Positions 34,046-43,263 of a DNA stretch of 64,000 nucleotides are shown piece by piece. The notes below the pieces were generated by a model. That model had not been told where the DNA came from and made no database searches. It saw only the letters and a list, made by a program, of their open reading frames with translations. The stretch's first letter is position 1, and every line of letters begins with the position of its first letter. A program made the position numbers and the translations under genes. Origin of the DNA: Pseudomonas gingeri (GTDB lineage Bacteria; Pseudomonadota; Gammaproteobacteria; Pseudomonadales; Pseudomonadaceae); assembly GCF_013385425.1 (NCBI RefSeq), contig NZ_JACAQA010000004.1, positions 345,213 to 409,212 of the forward strand, in the 5' to 3' direction.

Positions 34046-34918
34046 CTACTGTTTCTCGTCAAACCGAACCGACCGAATGATTGCGCCAATCGTGTCGAAG
34101 TCCTGGTAGTAGCCCACGGTGTCGAACAGCAACTGCGTCTTGGCGTTGTAGACGATGGCCATCAGGCAAGTGCCTCCGGCGGCATGAAAGCCGGTCTCTT
34201 GGTCACCAACACCACAGGTCTGGGTCGTCTGCATGCCTTTCCATCCGGGGCCTTCGATAATGTCGACGGGGCTGGGCGAGTCCATGCCGGCGCTACGCAT
34301 CCAGACGCCGTCTTCCTGGGAAAAGATCATGCTGTCGGCGGCCTGTTGCAGCGTGCCGTGCTGGACACACAGGTTGAGGGTGTATTCCTCGTTGGTCTGA
34401 GTCTTTGGCTGATTGAGGTTCAGGCACTCCTTGTTCTTGCTGACCTTCCACCCCGTCGGGTAGTTGAAGCTGAAGCCGGTGGCTTGGTAGGGCTTCATAG
34501 TTTTGGCCGAGGCTGGCACATCGGGTGGTCGTGGCGCCAGCGGATTGGCCGGCTCGTGCAAGGTTGCATCGTTGCGGCAGGCCGCCAGTGGGCGAGCGAC
34601 GGCGTTGGTGAGGTGGTTCAAGCGGTGGGTCTGGGGATCGGCGCTGGCGGTCATGCAGCCACAGCCGTAGCCGTAATGCCCGTTGGTACGCACCCATTGC
34701 GCATCGCTGAACTGTGGCCAGTCGCCTTCGGCCTGGTAGCCACCCTGGGTGGCGATTTCCCAGGTGCCATCACGGTCGGTGAGGGTGGCGTTCGCCGCGG
34801 TCGGGTTTTCGAACCAGCCGCAGCGGCGTTCGACCTTGTCGGCGGCTTGGGCCGGCAGGATCACGCAGGTGAACACGAGAGTGAGTAGGGAGAGCTGGCC
34901 GAGGGAGAGGCGGGGCAT
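34046..34918 (-). CDS. Hypothetical exported protein with DUF4087-like N-terminal domain
   Basis: This 290-residue protein starts at the ATG at 34918, chosen because it is followed by a signal peptide (SLLTLVFTCVILPAQAA) and preceded by AAGGA. Residues about 30-90 look like DUF4087 (RRCGWFENPTAANATLTDRD, then GYGCGCM). The rest is unclassified, with paired cysteines (KNKECLNL, LNLCVQHG) suited to the periplasm. Function is unknown. It lies 134 bp after a lipoprotein gene on the same strand, so they may form a transcription unit. Confidence 0.7.
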   Translation of the reverse strand: MPRLSLGQLSLLTLVFTCVILPAQAADKVERRCGWFENPTAANATLTDRDGTWEIATQGGYQAEGDWPQFSDAQWVRTNGHYGYGCGCMTASADPQTHRLNHLTNAVARPLAACRNDATLHEPANPLAPRPPDVPASAKTMKPYQATGFSFNYPTGWKVSKNKECLNLNQPKTQTNEEYTLNLCVQHGTLQQAADSMIFSQEDGVWMRSAGMDSPSPVDIIEGPGWKGMQTTQTCGVGDQETGFHAAGGTCLMAIVYNAKTQLLFDTVGYYQDFDTIGAIIRSVRFDEKQ

Positions 34919-35052
34919 GGAGCGTCCTTGTCTGTGTTCATCACGTGGTGGTAGTGCACTGGAGTGGTCGCTGAAAGCATAGGTGATGATAGCGAATGCT
35001 GGGTTTTTCTCGCCGCAGTGCGCGTGTGAGCCCTGCCGCGAGGCCTCGGGTT

Positions 35053-36117
35053 TCAGCGTCTCCAGCAATCGGCGTAACGCTCGCAGACGCCGTAATGCGC
35101 ATCCATCTGCGCCATCCGCTCCAGATGATGGTCGATGGTTTCCAGCATGACCCGTTTGCTGGCGCCGAAATAGTAGAGAGTCATCGACTTGTATTCTTCG
35201 AGCGCGGCCACGTTGGTCGATTTGGCTGACTTGTCTTCGGGCTGCGCCCGTTGTTCCAGGTCCTCATCCTTCAACCGACGCAGGCGCAGAAGGTACTCGT
35301 CCTTGTAAAGCTGCAAGGTCCGCTCTTTGCGCTGGGCAGCTTCTGCATCGAAGGCCTGGAGATTCTGGCGATACAAGGTCCAATAGTCGTCCGGCAGGGT
35401 GAAACCCAGCTTGGCCTTGCGCTCGGCGATCAAACCGTCGATTTTTTCTGCGGAGACCGCGCTCTTGGCGATTTCAGCCGAGTCGGGTTTCATGGCTGGA
35501 ATAAGACTGTTGTCGATAATCCGGCCTATCAGTTCCAGGCGATGGGGAGTGTCCGGCAATGGTTCCGGTGGTTTCGGGAACATCACGTTGCGCCCGACAC
35601 AGGCCGGGAGGCCTTTTTCAAAGACCAGGACGGGACTGCGCTGCTCCTTGCCATTGATCTTGCGGACCCGTTGTAACTGGCTGCTGCACTGGCCCTTCCC
35701 GGAATCGAAGGTCAGCTCGTATTCGGCATTGCGTTCAGGCTTGAGATTGATGCTGTTGCCACAAACCGAATAACCGTTCTGGGTATGGATCCGCAGAAGG
35801 GTTTCGTGTTCGGGCTTGAGTTTGATTTCCAGATAGCCCCTGGCGTTTTCCGGCGGCGCGATACTCATGTCGGCACGTCGCTTGGTATCGCCAAGAAGCA
35901 GGTTGTTGAGAATACCGGTGGTTTGCCCGTCGCAATGCTCGGCATCGAAGTAATCGAGCGTGGCGTTTTGCGTATTGGCGATGAAACGCAGCTTGGCGGC
36001 GTCTGGGTCCGTGGCGTCCGGGTAAGTGCCGTTGACGCTGCAACCTCCGAGTAGCGCCGATAGCAGCAGGGTTGTGGTGGTTAACAAGCGTGATGGAAAC
36101 AGTGACAGAACCGGCAT
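35053..36117 (-). CDS. Hypothetical lipoprotein, 354 residues
   Basis: The N-terminus TTLLLSALLGGC is a clear lipobox, with the lipid-modified Cys at about residue 26. Residues 40-160 are beta-rich and contain several cysteines (EHCDGQ, YSVCGNS, GKGQCSSQ). Residues about 200-310 look helical and highly charged (LQAFDAEAAQRKERTLQLYK), possibly a coiled coil. The tail CERYADCWRR has a final Cys pair. I recognise no family. It lies upstream of the DUF4087-like gene on the same strand. Confidence 0.7.
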   Translation of the reverse strand: MPVLSLFPSRLLTTTTLLLSALLGGCSVNGTYPDATDPDAAKLRFIANTQNATLDYFDAEHCDGQTTGILNNLLLGDTKRRADMSIAPPENARGYLEIKLKPEHETLLRIHTQNGYSVCGNSINLKPERNAEYELTFDSGKGQCSSQLQRVRKINGKEQRSPVLVFEKGLPACVGRNVMFPKPPEPLPDTPHRLELIGRIIDNSLIPAMKPDSAEIAKSAVSAEKIDGLIAERKAKLGFTLPDDYWTLYRQNLQAFDAEAAQRKERTLQLYKDEYLLRLRRLKDEDLEQRAQPEDKSAKSTNVAALEEYKSMTLYYFGASKRVMLETIDHHLERMAQMDAHYGVCERYADCWRR

Positions 36118-36271
36118 TAGTCATCCCTGGCTGACGGATATGGAAGAAAGGCGGCGATGCTACTGAAGTGCCACTATCTGGTCCAGTCCGGGAGAGAGCA
36201 TGCGGTTTATCCTTGTTTCACGAACCAGGCATTCGGAATAGCTCCACAAATCATTCCGGCACACACAAACC

Positions 36272-36297
36272 CTGTAGGAGCCGGGCTTGCCCGCGAA
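36272..36297. repeat. REP element (single)
   Basis: CTGTAGGAGCCGGGCTTGCC followed by CGCGAA matches the right-hand REP arm seen at 20783. It lies in the gap between the lipoprotein gene and the DUF3077 gene. Confidence 0.75.
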
Positions 36298-36410
36298 AGC
36301 GTCGGCCCAGACGACGTAGATCTCAAGCGAGCGCCTTCATTCGCCGGGTTACCGATCCCTTTTTAAATCATCCTAACCCTCGGCACCCACGCATTAGCCG
36401 GAGGTGCCCA

Positions 36411-36689
36411 ATGACCAATCCACCCTCAAACAAAACCCTGGGCGTCATCACCTTTTCCCAATGCGGTTCCCAAGGCCGTGAACTGTTCCGCGTAAACCCC
36501 GGCGTTCCCATGCTGGAAGCCATGGAGCACGCGTCCCTTCTGCTTTATTGCGCCAAAGCACTTTCCCTCGATGCAGCATTGGAAACCGACGGCGAACGCT
36601 ACGCCTGGGCATCACATTACCTGGGCGAGATGGGTAAGGCGGTCATCGATGATCTGACGCAGGGGATGTTGCGCGGGGCGTCAGTGTAG
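36411..36689 (+). CDS. DUF3077 family small protein, copy 1
   Basis: This 92-residue protein has GGAGG at 36399-36403 before its ATG. The pattern LFRVNPGVPMLEAMEHASLL, then a C-terminal helix ending VIDDLTQGM, is the short Pseudomonas DUF3077-type fold of unknown function. A near-identical copy lies at 52159-52437 (five or so residue changes). Both have the same upstream GGAGGTGCCCA and the same downstream hairpin-plus-REP. Function is unknown; it often occurs in several copies in Pseudomonas. Confidence 0.85.
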   Translation: MTNPPSNKTLGVITFSQCGSQGRELFRVNPGVPMLEAMEHASLLLYCAKALSLDAALETDGERYAWASHYLGEMGKAVIDDLTQGMLRGASV

Positions 36690-36756
36690 GCGGGTGACGT
36701 CCGGTTGAGGTCCAGACTGGCGGTGAGTGTTGGCAGACTCACCGCGTTATCGTTCT

Positions 36757-36782
36757 TCGCGAGCAAGCTCGGCTCCCACAGG
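36757..36782. repeat. REP element after DUF3077 copy 1
   Basis: GCGAGCAAGCTCGGCTCCCA lies just after the inverted repeat CGGTGAG/CTCACCG (36721-36745). The same hairpin-then-REP order follows DUF3077 copy 2 at 52471-52530. Confidence 0.75.
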
Positions 36783-36910
36783 TGTGTATTCGGCAATAGC
36801 CGCAATCACCAATCTTCTACGTGCTACGTGCGTTGGTGAAGGATGCACAAGATCTGGATTTTCTCCATGAATCACGCGGTAAGGGGCTCTGAACGGGAGT
36901 TTGGATAGAG

Positions 36911-37165
36911 CTAATTCTCTTGCATCCGGCCGTTGGCACGGTTCGCCCACTTGGCCTTGATGGTTTGCAGATCTGTCAGGTTACCGGCCTCAGCGTCGGC
37001 GATACCCTCGGCAATTGCATTGAGGTGCCGTGACTCGGGCTCAAGATAACGGATTAAGGCGCGGTTAAGATGGTCCTGGCGATCATGGTCCGTTGCTGCT
37101 GACAACTGATCGAGTTGTTCGACCAACACCTCGTCGACACGAAATGACAGCAAGGGGGAATCCAT
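36911..37165 (-). CDS. Ribbon-helix-helix (CopG-like) protein, probable orphan antitoxin
   Basis: This 84-residue protein starts at the ATG at 37165. SPLLSFRVDEVLVEQLDQLS then DRQDHLNRALIRYL is a typical ribbon-helix-helix DNA-binding N-terminus. The C-terminal GIADAEAGNLTDLQTIKAKW is the usual toxin-contact tail of such antitoxins. No RelE/ParE toxin follows, so it may be an orphan. A diverged fragment of the C-terminal half lies at 49959-50108. It could autoregulate or regulate nearby genes; this is inference. Confidence 0.75.
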   Translation of the reverse strand: MDSPLLSFRVDEVLVEQLDQLSAATDHDRQDHLNRALIRYLEPESRHLNAIAEGIADAEAGNLTDLQTIKAKWANRANGRMQEN

Positions 37166-37294
37166 AATTAGGTTCTCATCGGCAGAGGTATACAAGTGAT
37201 GTGGCTGTATGCCCATGGAGGCATACATTTCAACCGTTAGCTGAATGGCCGGACGAGCGATCCGTCTGCCTTAAACAGTAATACGGGTTGGGGC

Positions 37295-38248
37295 TCACAG
37301 TCTCAGCCGTAAGGTTTCAAAAAGCTGCCGATCCTCCTTCTTCGCCGAGCGCGCATGACGCCGGATGACCTGCAACAGGCAATCCGTGAAGCACTGTGCC
37401 GGCTTGCTCAGCGCGCCATTGCGGCGTGTCACGATGCTCAACTGCCTCGGTTCGAACTGTTCCTTCAGCCCCAGGGAAACCAATCGACCAAGAAAGGGCG
37501 GCGCCATACTCACAATCGATGGCCCCCAGGTGCACATATCAGCCCGCTCGACCATCATCTGCAAAATGGCCAGCGAATGAGCACGAACGATACGTTTCTC
37601 ATCGATCTGCGCGCCATGCTGCCAGAACAACTCCTGCATCAGCCCATCGTGCCCGTCCGGCGCATAGTTCAGCGTCCAGTCCTGCTCCAGCAGCTCATGA
37701 ATCGATCGCGCGTTCTGTAGGGCATGGCCCTGGCGGACCAGCACCGACGTCTGATAATCCAGCAAAATTTCGCTGGCAAACTCCTGTGACGATTGCGTCG
37801 GGTGCAACTGGCCAATTGCAAAATCCATGCTGCCATCGCGCAACAGCGGCTGGGCCACCGCCATCAGGCTTTCGAACAACTCCAGGCGGATCTCCGGCAT
37901 TTGCTCACGAAAGGCCACCACCACTTCGGGCAAGAACGTCAGCGCGATCCACGGCGTAACCCCAACACACAGCCGCCCCTGAGCCTTACCCCGCAGGTGA
38001 TCGAGTTCGGTTTGCGCATGTTCCAGCTGCTTGATCACCAACCGGGCATGAGTCAGCAACACCTTGCCGTATTCGGTGAAGCTCAGGCCGCTGGGCGTTC
38101 GAGTGAACAGCGGCAACTGCTGGCTGGTTTCAAGCTCGCGCAGGGCCTTGGTCACCGCGGCCTGGGAAATATCCAGTGACCGCGCGGCGGCCCGGATACT
38201 GCCGGTTTCGGCGCTGGCAATCAGCGCTTGTAATTGATGCAGCTTCAT
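37295..38248 (-). CDS. LysR-family regulator of the amidohydrolase/transporter locus
   Basis: This 317-residue LysR protein starts at the ATG at 38248 (MKLHQLQALIASAETGSIRA). The helix-turn-helix covers about residues 15-45 (DISQAAVTKALRELE), followed by the periplasmic-binding-like effector domain (RLCVGVTPWIALTFLPEVVV). The divergent M20 amidohydrolase gene starts 121 bp away, so it probably controls the amidohydrolase and the ABC importer. Effector unknown; an N-acyl amino acid or its product is a reasonable guess. Confidence 0.92.
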   Translation of the reverse strand: MKLHQLQALIASAETGSIRAAARSLDISQAAVTKALRELETSQQLPLFTRTPSGLSFTEYGKVLLTHARLVIKQLEHAQTELDHLRGKAQGRLCVGVTPWIALTFLPEVVVAFREQMPEIRLELFESLMAVAQPLLRDGSMDFAIGQLHPTQSSQEFASEILLDYQTSVLVRQGHALQNARSIHELLEQDWTLNYAPDGHDGLMQELFWQHGAQIDEKRIVRAHSLAILQMMVERADMCTWGPSIVSMAPPFLGRLVSLGLKEQFEPRQLSIVTRRNGALSKPAQCFTDCLLQVIRRHARSAKKEDRQLFETLRLRL

Positions 38249-38369
38249 CCGCTCACCCTGGTGACAACTCATGGTTGTCATCATAACCAAACTGCGTCTC
38301 CCCAGCCCAGGATCCCTTCCCTAAGATCCACTCCATCAACTGCTCAGATCTCGTCGAAGGGGTACAACA

Positions 38370-39539
38370 ATGGGTGCCGGCCATGTCCTGCCTGGTATTG
38401 CAGCGATACAGGATGAAATGATCGCGTTGCGTCACGGCATTCACGCGCATCCCGAGCTGGGTTTTGAAGAAGTCGTCACCAGCGAGCGTGTTGCCCAATG
38501 TTTGACCCAATGGGGTTTTCAGGTCAGCACGGGCGTTGGCAAGACCGGTGTCGTCGGTACCCTGAAAAACGGCGAAGGCCGCTCCATCGGTTTGCGTGCC
38601 GACATGGATGCGCTGCCGATTCAGGAAACCAGCGGCCTGCCCTATGCCAGCCGGATCGACGGTGTCATGCATGCCTGCGGCCACGACGGTCATACGGCAA
38701 CCTTGTTGGCCGCCGCCAAGCACTTGGCCCATACCCGGACGTTCAACGGCACCCTGCAAGTGATCTTCCAACCGGCCGAAGAAGGGCTGGGCGGCGCGCG
38801 GAAAATGCTCGAAGAGGGCCTGCTCGAACGTTTTCCGTGTGACGCGATCTTTGCCATGCATAACGTGCCGGGTTATCCCGTCGGGCACCTGGGTTTCTAT
38901 AGCGGCCCGTTCATGGCATCGGCCGACACGGTGACGATCACCATCATCGGCAGTGGCGGCCATGGCGCGGTGCCGCACAAGGCAGTCGACCCGGTGGTGG
39001 TTTGCTCGTCCATTGTTATTGCGCTGCAAAGCATCGTCTCGCGTAACGTCAATCCACAGGAAATGGCGATTATCACGGTGGGCTCCCTGCATGCCGGTAG
39101 TACGTCGAATGTCATCCCGTCCAGCGCCCGGATGAGCCTGAGCGTGCGGGCGCTGACGCCTGAGATCCGCCACTTGCTCGAAGTCAGGATTACCGAGTTG
39201 GTCCAGGGCCAGGCTGCCAGTTTCGGCGCCCGCGCCGAGATCGACTACCAGCATTGTCATCCGGTATTGATCAACCATCCCGAGCAAACCGCCTTCGCCC
39301 GCGAGGTCGCCCTGGACTGGTTGGGCGAGGAGCAACTGATCGACGACCTGCGGCCCTTCACCGCAAGCGAGGACTTCGCCTTCATCCTGGAAAAGTGCCC
39401 CGGCAGCTATCTGGTGATTGGCAACGGTGAGGGCGAGCGCGGCTGCCAGTTGCACAACCCCGGCTACGACTTCAATGATGCCTGCCTGCCGATCGGGGCG
39501 AGCTACTGGGTCAAGTTGGTCGAGCGTTTCCTGAGTTGA
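38370..39539 (+). CDS. M20 family amidohydrolase (hippurate hydrolase/aminoacylase-like)
   Basis: This 389-residue cytosolic metallohydrolase starts at the ATG at 38370 behind AAGGGG (38357-38362). M20D marks are GLRADMDALPI (75-84), HACGHDGHTATLL (101-113, metal ligands C103 and H105) and QPAEEG (134-139, catalytic E137 and ligand E138). Such enzymes cleave N-acyl amino acids, hippurate or similar amides. The ABC importer encoded immediately after suggests a scavenging pathway for such compounds. The exact substrate is not readable. Confidence 0.92.
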   Translation: MGAGHVLPGIAAIQDEMIALRHGIHAHPELGFEEVVTSERVAQCLTQWGFQVSTGVGKTGVVGTLKNGEGRSIGLRADMDALPIQETSGLPYASRIDGVMHACGHDGHTATLLAAAKHLAHTRTFNGTLQVIFQPAEEGLGGARKMLEEGLLERFPCDAIFAMHNVPGYPVGHLGFYSGPFMASADTVTITIIGSGGHGAVPHKAVDPVVVCSSIVIALQSIVSRNVNPQEMAIITVGSLHAGSTSNVIPSSARMSLSVRALTPEIRHLLEVRITELVQGQAASFGARAEIDYQHCHPVLINHPEQTAFAREVALDWLGEEQLIDDLRPFTASEDFAFILEKCPGSYLVIGNGEGERGCQLHNPGYDFNDACLPIGASYWVKLVERFLS

Positions 39540-39604
39540 GACGCCGTCTTTTCGCGCGTCAGTCTGTACGAAACATCGTCTTTGGTCTGAAGAGGAAAAT
39601 AACA

Positions 39605-40393
39605 ATGAACAAGATGATTGCGGCTGTATCCCTGGTCTTCCTGACGGCCTCCAGCCTGGCCGGCGCGGCCGACTGGTCCGGTAAAACCTTGAAGTTGGGT
39701 GTCGATCCCACGTACCCACCGTTGGAATACAAGAACAAGGACGGTTCCCTGACCGGCTTTGGCGTCGATATCGCCGAAGCACTCTGCGCCGAGCTGAAAG
39801 CCCACTGTGTCTGGGTGGAAAGCAGCTGGGACGGGATGATCCCGGCGCTGCTGGCGCGCAAGTTCGACGCGGTGGCGTCGTCGATGACCGTGACGCCCAA
39901 GCGCCAGGAGCAGATCGCCTTTACCGACAAGGTCTCCAATGCGCCGGCGCGGCTGGTGGTGAGGCGCGGATCGGGGCTGCTGCCGACCCTCGAGTCACTC
40001 AAGGGCAGGCGCATTGGCGTGGAGCAGGGCTCGACCCAGGAGGCCTTTGCCAAAGCCGTCTGGGGGACGAAGGGTGTGGACGTTCTGTCGTACCAGAATC
40101 AGGACCAGGTCTACGCCGACCTGGTGGTGGGCCGACTCGATGCCTCGCTGCAGGGCGCCATTCAAGCCAGTTACGGCTTCCTCGGCACGGCGGCGGGCAA
40201 GGACTATGAGTTTGCCGGCGCGACCCTGGATGCCCCGGCCTTTTTCGGCGTTGGCGATGGCATCGGCCTGCGCAAGAACGATGTCGAGTTGCGCGAAGAC
40301 TTGAACAAGGCCCTGGCGACGATTCTGGCCAATGGCACTTACGCGCGGATCAATAAAAAGTACTTCGATTTCGACGTCTACGGCGCGAAATAA
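39605..40393 (+). CDS. Amino-acid ABC transporter substrate-binding protein (HisJ/ArtJ-like)
   Basis: This 262-residue periplasmic protein starts at the ATG at 39605 behind GAGGA. The signal peptide is cleaved after ASSLAGA|AD. The fold is SBP_bac_3: TLKLGVDPTYPPLEYKNKDG, GFGVDIAEALCAEL and the conserved MTVTPKRQEQIAFTDK ligand loop. The family binds Lys/Arg/Orn/His or opines. It lies 65 bp after the amidohydrolase and heads a four-gene importer. Confidence 0.94.
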   Translation: MNKMIAAVSLVFLTASSLAGAADWSGKTLKLGVDPTYPPLEYKNKDGSLTGFGVDIAEALCAELKAHCVWVESSWDGMIPALLARKFDAVASSMTVTPKRQEQIAFTDKVSNAPARLVVRRGSGLLPTLESLKGRRIGVEQGSTQEAFAKAVWGTKGVDVLSYQNQDQVYADLVVGRLDASLQGAIQASYGFLGTAAGKDYEFAGATLDAPAFFGVGDGIGLRKNDVELREDLNKALATILANGTYARINKKYFDFDVYGAK

Positions 40394-40483
40394 GCCCCTC
40401 GCTACCTTGAATGGAGCGGTCATTCGGACCGCTCCGTTACAGCATCCCCTTCACCTCACCCTAATAAAAACAAGGAGAGTGAA

Positions 40484-41173
40484 ATGCTTCTGGAAGGCTT
40501 TGGCCCGCAGATTTTGCTGGGTACTCTGGTCACACTCAAGCTGGCGCTCTGGTCACTCTCGATCGCCATTCTGGCAGGGCTGCTCGGCGCCAGTTCGAAG
40601 TTGTCCTCCAATCGCTTATTGCGAGCGCTGGCCACCGGTTATACGACGGTGATTCGCAGCATGCCGGATCTGGTGATCATGCTGTTGCTGTTCTTCAGCC
40701 TGCAGATGTTGCTCAACCGGATGACCGATTGGCTGGGCGTCAACCAGGTCGATATCGACCCATTCCTGGCCGGTGTCGTCACCTTGGCGTTCATTTACGG
40801 GGCCTACTTTACCGAGACGTTTCGCAGCGCATTCCAGGCCGTTCCGGCTGGTCAGCTCGAAGCTGCATGGGCTTATGGCATGAGCCGCTGGAGCACCTTT
40901 CGCAAGGTGCTGTTCCCGCAAATGCTGCGTCACGCGCTGCCGGGAATCGGCAACAACTGGCAAGTGTTGATCAAGTCCACGGCGCTGGTCTCGATCATCG
41001 GCCTGACGGATGTGGTCAAGGCCACGCAGGATGCGGGCAAGGGCTCACTACAGTTCTTCTACTTCACCCTGGTCGGCGGTCTGATCTACCTCGCCATTAC
41101 CACCGTGTCCAACGGGGTATTGATGTGGCTTGAGCGCCGCTACTCGGTGGGTGTCAGGACGGCAGCCCTATGA
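40484..41173 (+). CDS. Amino-acid ABC transporter permease (HisQ/ArtQ-like)
   Basis: This 229-residue inner-membrane protein begins at an ATG behind AAGGAGAG. It shows the usual membrane helices and the EAA loop (GQLEAAWAYGMSRWSTFRKV), which docks onto the ATPase. It overlaps the second permease gene by 4 bp (ATGA), as in histidine/arginine importers. Confidence 0.94.
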   Translation: MLLEGFGPQILLGTLVTLKLALWSLSIAILAGLLGASSKLSSNRLLRALATGYTTVIRSMPDLVIMLLLFFSLQMLLNRMTDWLGVNQVDIDPFLAGVVTLAFIYGAYFTETFRSAFQAVPAGQLEAAWAYGMSRWSTFRKVLFPQMLRHALPGIGNNWQVLIKSTALVSIIGLTDVVKATQDAGKGSLQFFYFTLVGGLIYLAITTVSNGVLMWLERRYSVGVRTAAL

Positions 41174-41883
41174 CCGGCATTCTCGGCGACTACTGGCAGG
41201 CTTACCTGTGGCGCGACGGGCCGTATTTTTCCGGGTTGGCGGTGACCTTGTGGTTGCTCATTCTGGCAGTGCTGATTGGCTTCTTGTTGGCGCTGCCGTT
41301 ATCGCTTGCCCGGGTCAGCCGCAATCCGCTGCTGCGTCTGCCGGTCTGGGGTTACACCTACGTGTTTCGCGGCACGCCGTTGTATATCCAGCTGCTGTTC
41401 TTCTACACCGGGGTGTACAGCTTGCAGGTGATCAGGTCCCAGGATTTGCTCAACGCGTTTTTCCGTGACGGCTTCAACTGCACGGTGTTGGCGTTCGGGC
41501 TCAATACCTGTGCCTACATGACCGAAATCTTCGCCGGTGCCATCAGGGCCGTTCCCCACGGTGAAGTCGAGGCCGCACGCGCCTTCGGGATGAATCGCTT
41601 CACGCTGTATCGGCGAATCGTCCTGCCCTCGGCGTTGCGCCAGGCCCTGCCGCTGTTCAGCAATGAAGTGATTCTGATGCTGCATTCCACCTCGGTGGCG
41701 TTCACCGCCACGGTGCCCGATTTGTTGAAGATTGCCCGGGATGTGAATTCGGCGACCTACGCGTCCTTCACGGCCTTTGGCATTGCCGGGGTGCTGTATG
41801 CCGGTAGCGCATTTTTCCTGATCTGGCTGTTTCGACGTGGCGAGCTGCATTGGCTGGCCTACCTCAAACCCCGGACGCACTGA
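41170..41883 (+). CDS. Amino-acid ABC transporter permease (HisM/ArtM-like)
   Basis: This 237-residue permease has the paired EAA loop ([20 protein letters not shown]) and the [20 protein letters not shown] segment typical of HisM. It forms the heterodimeric channel with the upstream permease. Its stop lies 20 bp before the ATPase start. Confidence 0.94.
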   Translation: MTGILGDYWQAYLWRDGPYFSGLAVTLWLLILAVLIGFLLALPLSLARVSRNPLLRLPVWGYTYVFRGTPLYIQLLFFYTGVYSLQVIRSQDLLNAFFRDGFNCTVLAFGLNTCAYMTEIFAGAIRAVPHGEVEAARAFGMNRFTLYRRIVLPSALRQALPLFSNEVILMLHSTSVAFTATVPDLLKIARDVNSATYASFTAFGIAGVLYAGSAFFLIWLFRRGELHWLAYLKPRTH

Positions 41884-41903
41884 CCCCAAGCGGATTGGCT
41901 CGA

Positions 41904-42674
41904 ATGTATAAATTGATCGTTGAAGATGTGCATAAAAACTATGGCAGCCATGAAGTTCTCAAGGGGGTCTCGCTCAAGGCCAAAGCGGGTGATGTGATCA
42001 GCATCATTGGCTCCTCGGGTTCTGGAAAAAGTACTTTCCTGCGCTGTATCAACCTGCTCGAACAGCCGTCGGCGGGGCGCATCACTGTCAATGCCGAGGA
42101 ACTGCTCACACGCAAGAACTCGGGGGGCGACTTGTGTGCGGCCAATCCCCGGCAGTTGCAGCGGATGCGCAGCCAGTTGTCGATGGTGTTTCAGCACTTC
42201 AATCTGTGGAGCCATATGACGGTGCTGGAGAACCTTATCGAGTGTCCGATGAGTGTGCTGGGTCTCGCTCGCAAGGAGGCCCTGGAGCGGGCGCGTCATT
42301 ACCTGGCGAAGGTCGGCCTGGCGGAAAAGGTCGAAAGCCAGTATCCGGCCCATCTGTCCGGTGGCCAACAACAGCGTGTCGCCATCGCCCGTGCGCTGAC
42401 CATGGAGCCCCAGGTGATGCTGTTCGATGAACCGACTTCGGCCCTGGACCCTGAATTGGTGGGCGAGGTGCTCAAGGTCATGCAGCAGTTGGCGGAGGAA
42501 GGCCGGACGATGGTGGTAGTCACCCATGAAATGGCATTTGCCAGGCAGGTGTCGAACCATGTGGTTTTTCTGCATCAGGGCAGGATAGAGGAGCAGGGAG
42601 ACCCGGACCGGGTCTTTGAGCAGCCTCGTAGTGAGCGGTTGAAGCAGTTTCTGGCGGGGAGTCTTAAGTCGTGA
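41904..42674 (+). CDS. Amino-acid ABC transporter ATP-binding protein (HisP/ArtP-like)
   Basis: This 256-residue ATPase starts at the ATG at 41904. It has Walker [10 protein letters not shown], signature [16 protein letters not shown], Walker [15 protein letters not shown] and the H-loop in [12 protein letters not shown]. It powers import through the two permeases encoded just upstream. The gene ends the 38.4-42.7 kb unit. Confidence 0.95.
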   Translation: MYKLIVEDVHKNYGSHEVLKGVSLKAKAGDVISIIGSSGSGKSTFLRCINLLEQPSAGRITVNAEELLTRKNSGGDLCAANPRQLQRMRSQLSMVFQHFNLWSHMTVLENLIECPMSVLGLARKEALERARHYLAKVGLAEKVESQYPAHLSGGQQQRVAIARALTMEPQVMLFDEPTSALDPELVGEVLKVMQQLAEEGRTMVVVTHEMAFARQVSNHVVFLHQGRIEEQGDPDRVFEQPRSERLKQFLAGSLKS

Positions 42675-42727
42675 TGCCGGGTTGAGCAATCAGGGGGAGT
42701 ATTGGTAGGTTTCGTACGTCATCGTTC

Positions 42728-42748
42728 ATCGCGAGCAAACTCGGAATT
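42728..42748. repeat. Truncated REP element
   Basis: The left arm and its flank (CATCGTTCATCGCGAGCAAA) are intact, but the right arm is replaced by AT-rich sequence. It lies between the ABC ATPase gene and the mqsA terminator. Confidence 0.6.
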
Positions 42749-42783
42749 TATAGCAATACAGTGTTTTTTGTTTTCCAACCGTC

Positions 42784-42815
42784 GAAAAAAGACCTTGAAA
42801 CTCAAGGTCTTTTTT
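42784..42815. terminator. Terminator after mqsA, twin of the tRNA-Leu terminator
   Basis: AAAAAAGACCTTGA, a short loop, and TCAAGGTCTTTTTT form a bidirectional terminator. It ends both the ABC transporter transcript and the convergent mqsRA transcript. The same stem occurs at 55053-55086 next to tRNA-Leu. Confidence 0.88.
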
Positions 42816-42859
42816 CAAACGAACACAAGGTGTATAGCTGGAGTGCGAGCCCCAGGACC

Positions 42860-43261
42860 TCAGGCCATTCTGACTTCATTCAGCAGTTCAGGATGACGGT
42901 CCAGCACCTTGAGCAGTTTCACCAACGCCAACGAGGGTCTGGTTTTACCATTCTCATATCGAGAGAAAGCATTGATTCCCCCGCCAAAGATCTCAGCCGC
43001 CTCTCGTTGATCAAGAGAGAGTTTCTTGCGTACGCTGGCAATAAATCCAGGGTCGACAATGGCTGCGTTGACCTGTTTCGAGAAAGCACGCATTTCACGC
43101 ATGACGCGATCTGATTCGGTCATATCCAGGATCGATTCGGCGCACGCCGGACAGAAGTCGCCTGTCACCGCAGTGATCGTGGTGGTTTCGCCCTTGTAGG
43201 TATGGGGCAGGTCACGTGTATCGTGGATCAGCTCCGCCGCGCCGCAAACAGGACATTTCAT
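42860..43261 (-). CDS. mqsA: MqsA antitoxin (zinc-binding, HTH)
   Basis: This 133-residue antitoxin has zinc ligands C3, C6, C37 and C40 at the same positions as E. coli MqsA. The C-terminal HTH-XRE domain follows (LSLDQREAAEIFGGGINAFS, then RYENGKTRPS). An ATG at 43267 overlaps the mqsR stop, but AAGGAG at 43275-43270 has proper spacing only for the ATG at 43261, so I chose that. It binds and neutralises MqsR and should repress the operon at the palindrome near 43580. Confidence 0.95.
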   Translation of the reverse strand: MKCPVCGAAELIHDTRDLPHTYKGETTTITAVTGDFCPACAESILDMTESDRVMREMRAFSKQVNAAIVDPGFIASVRKKLSLDQREAAEIFGGGINAFSRYENGKTRPSLALVKLLKVLDRHPELLNEVRMA

Positions 43262-43263
43262 GT

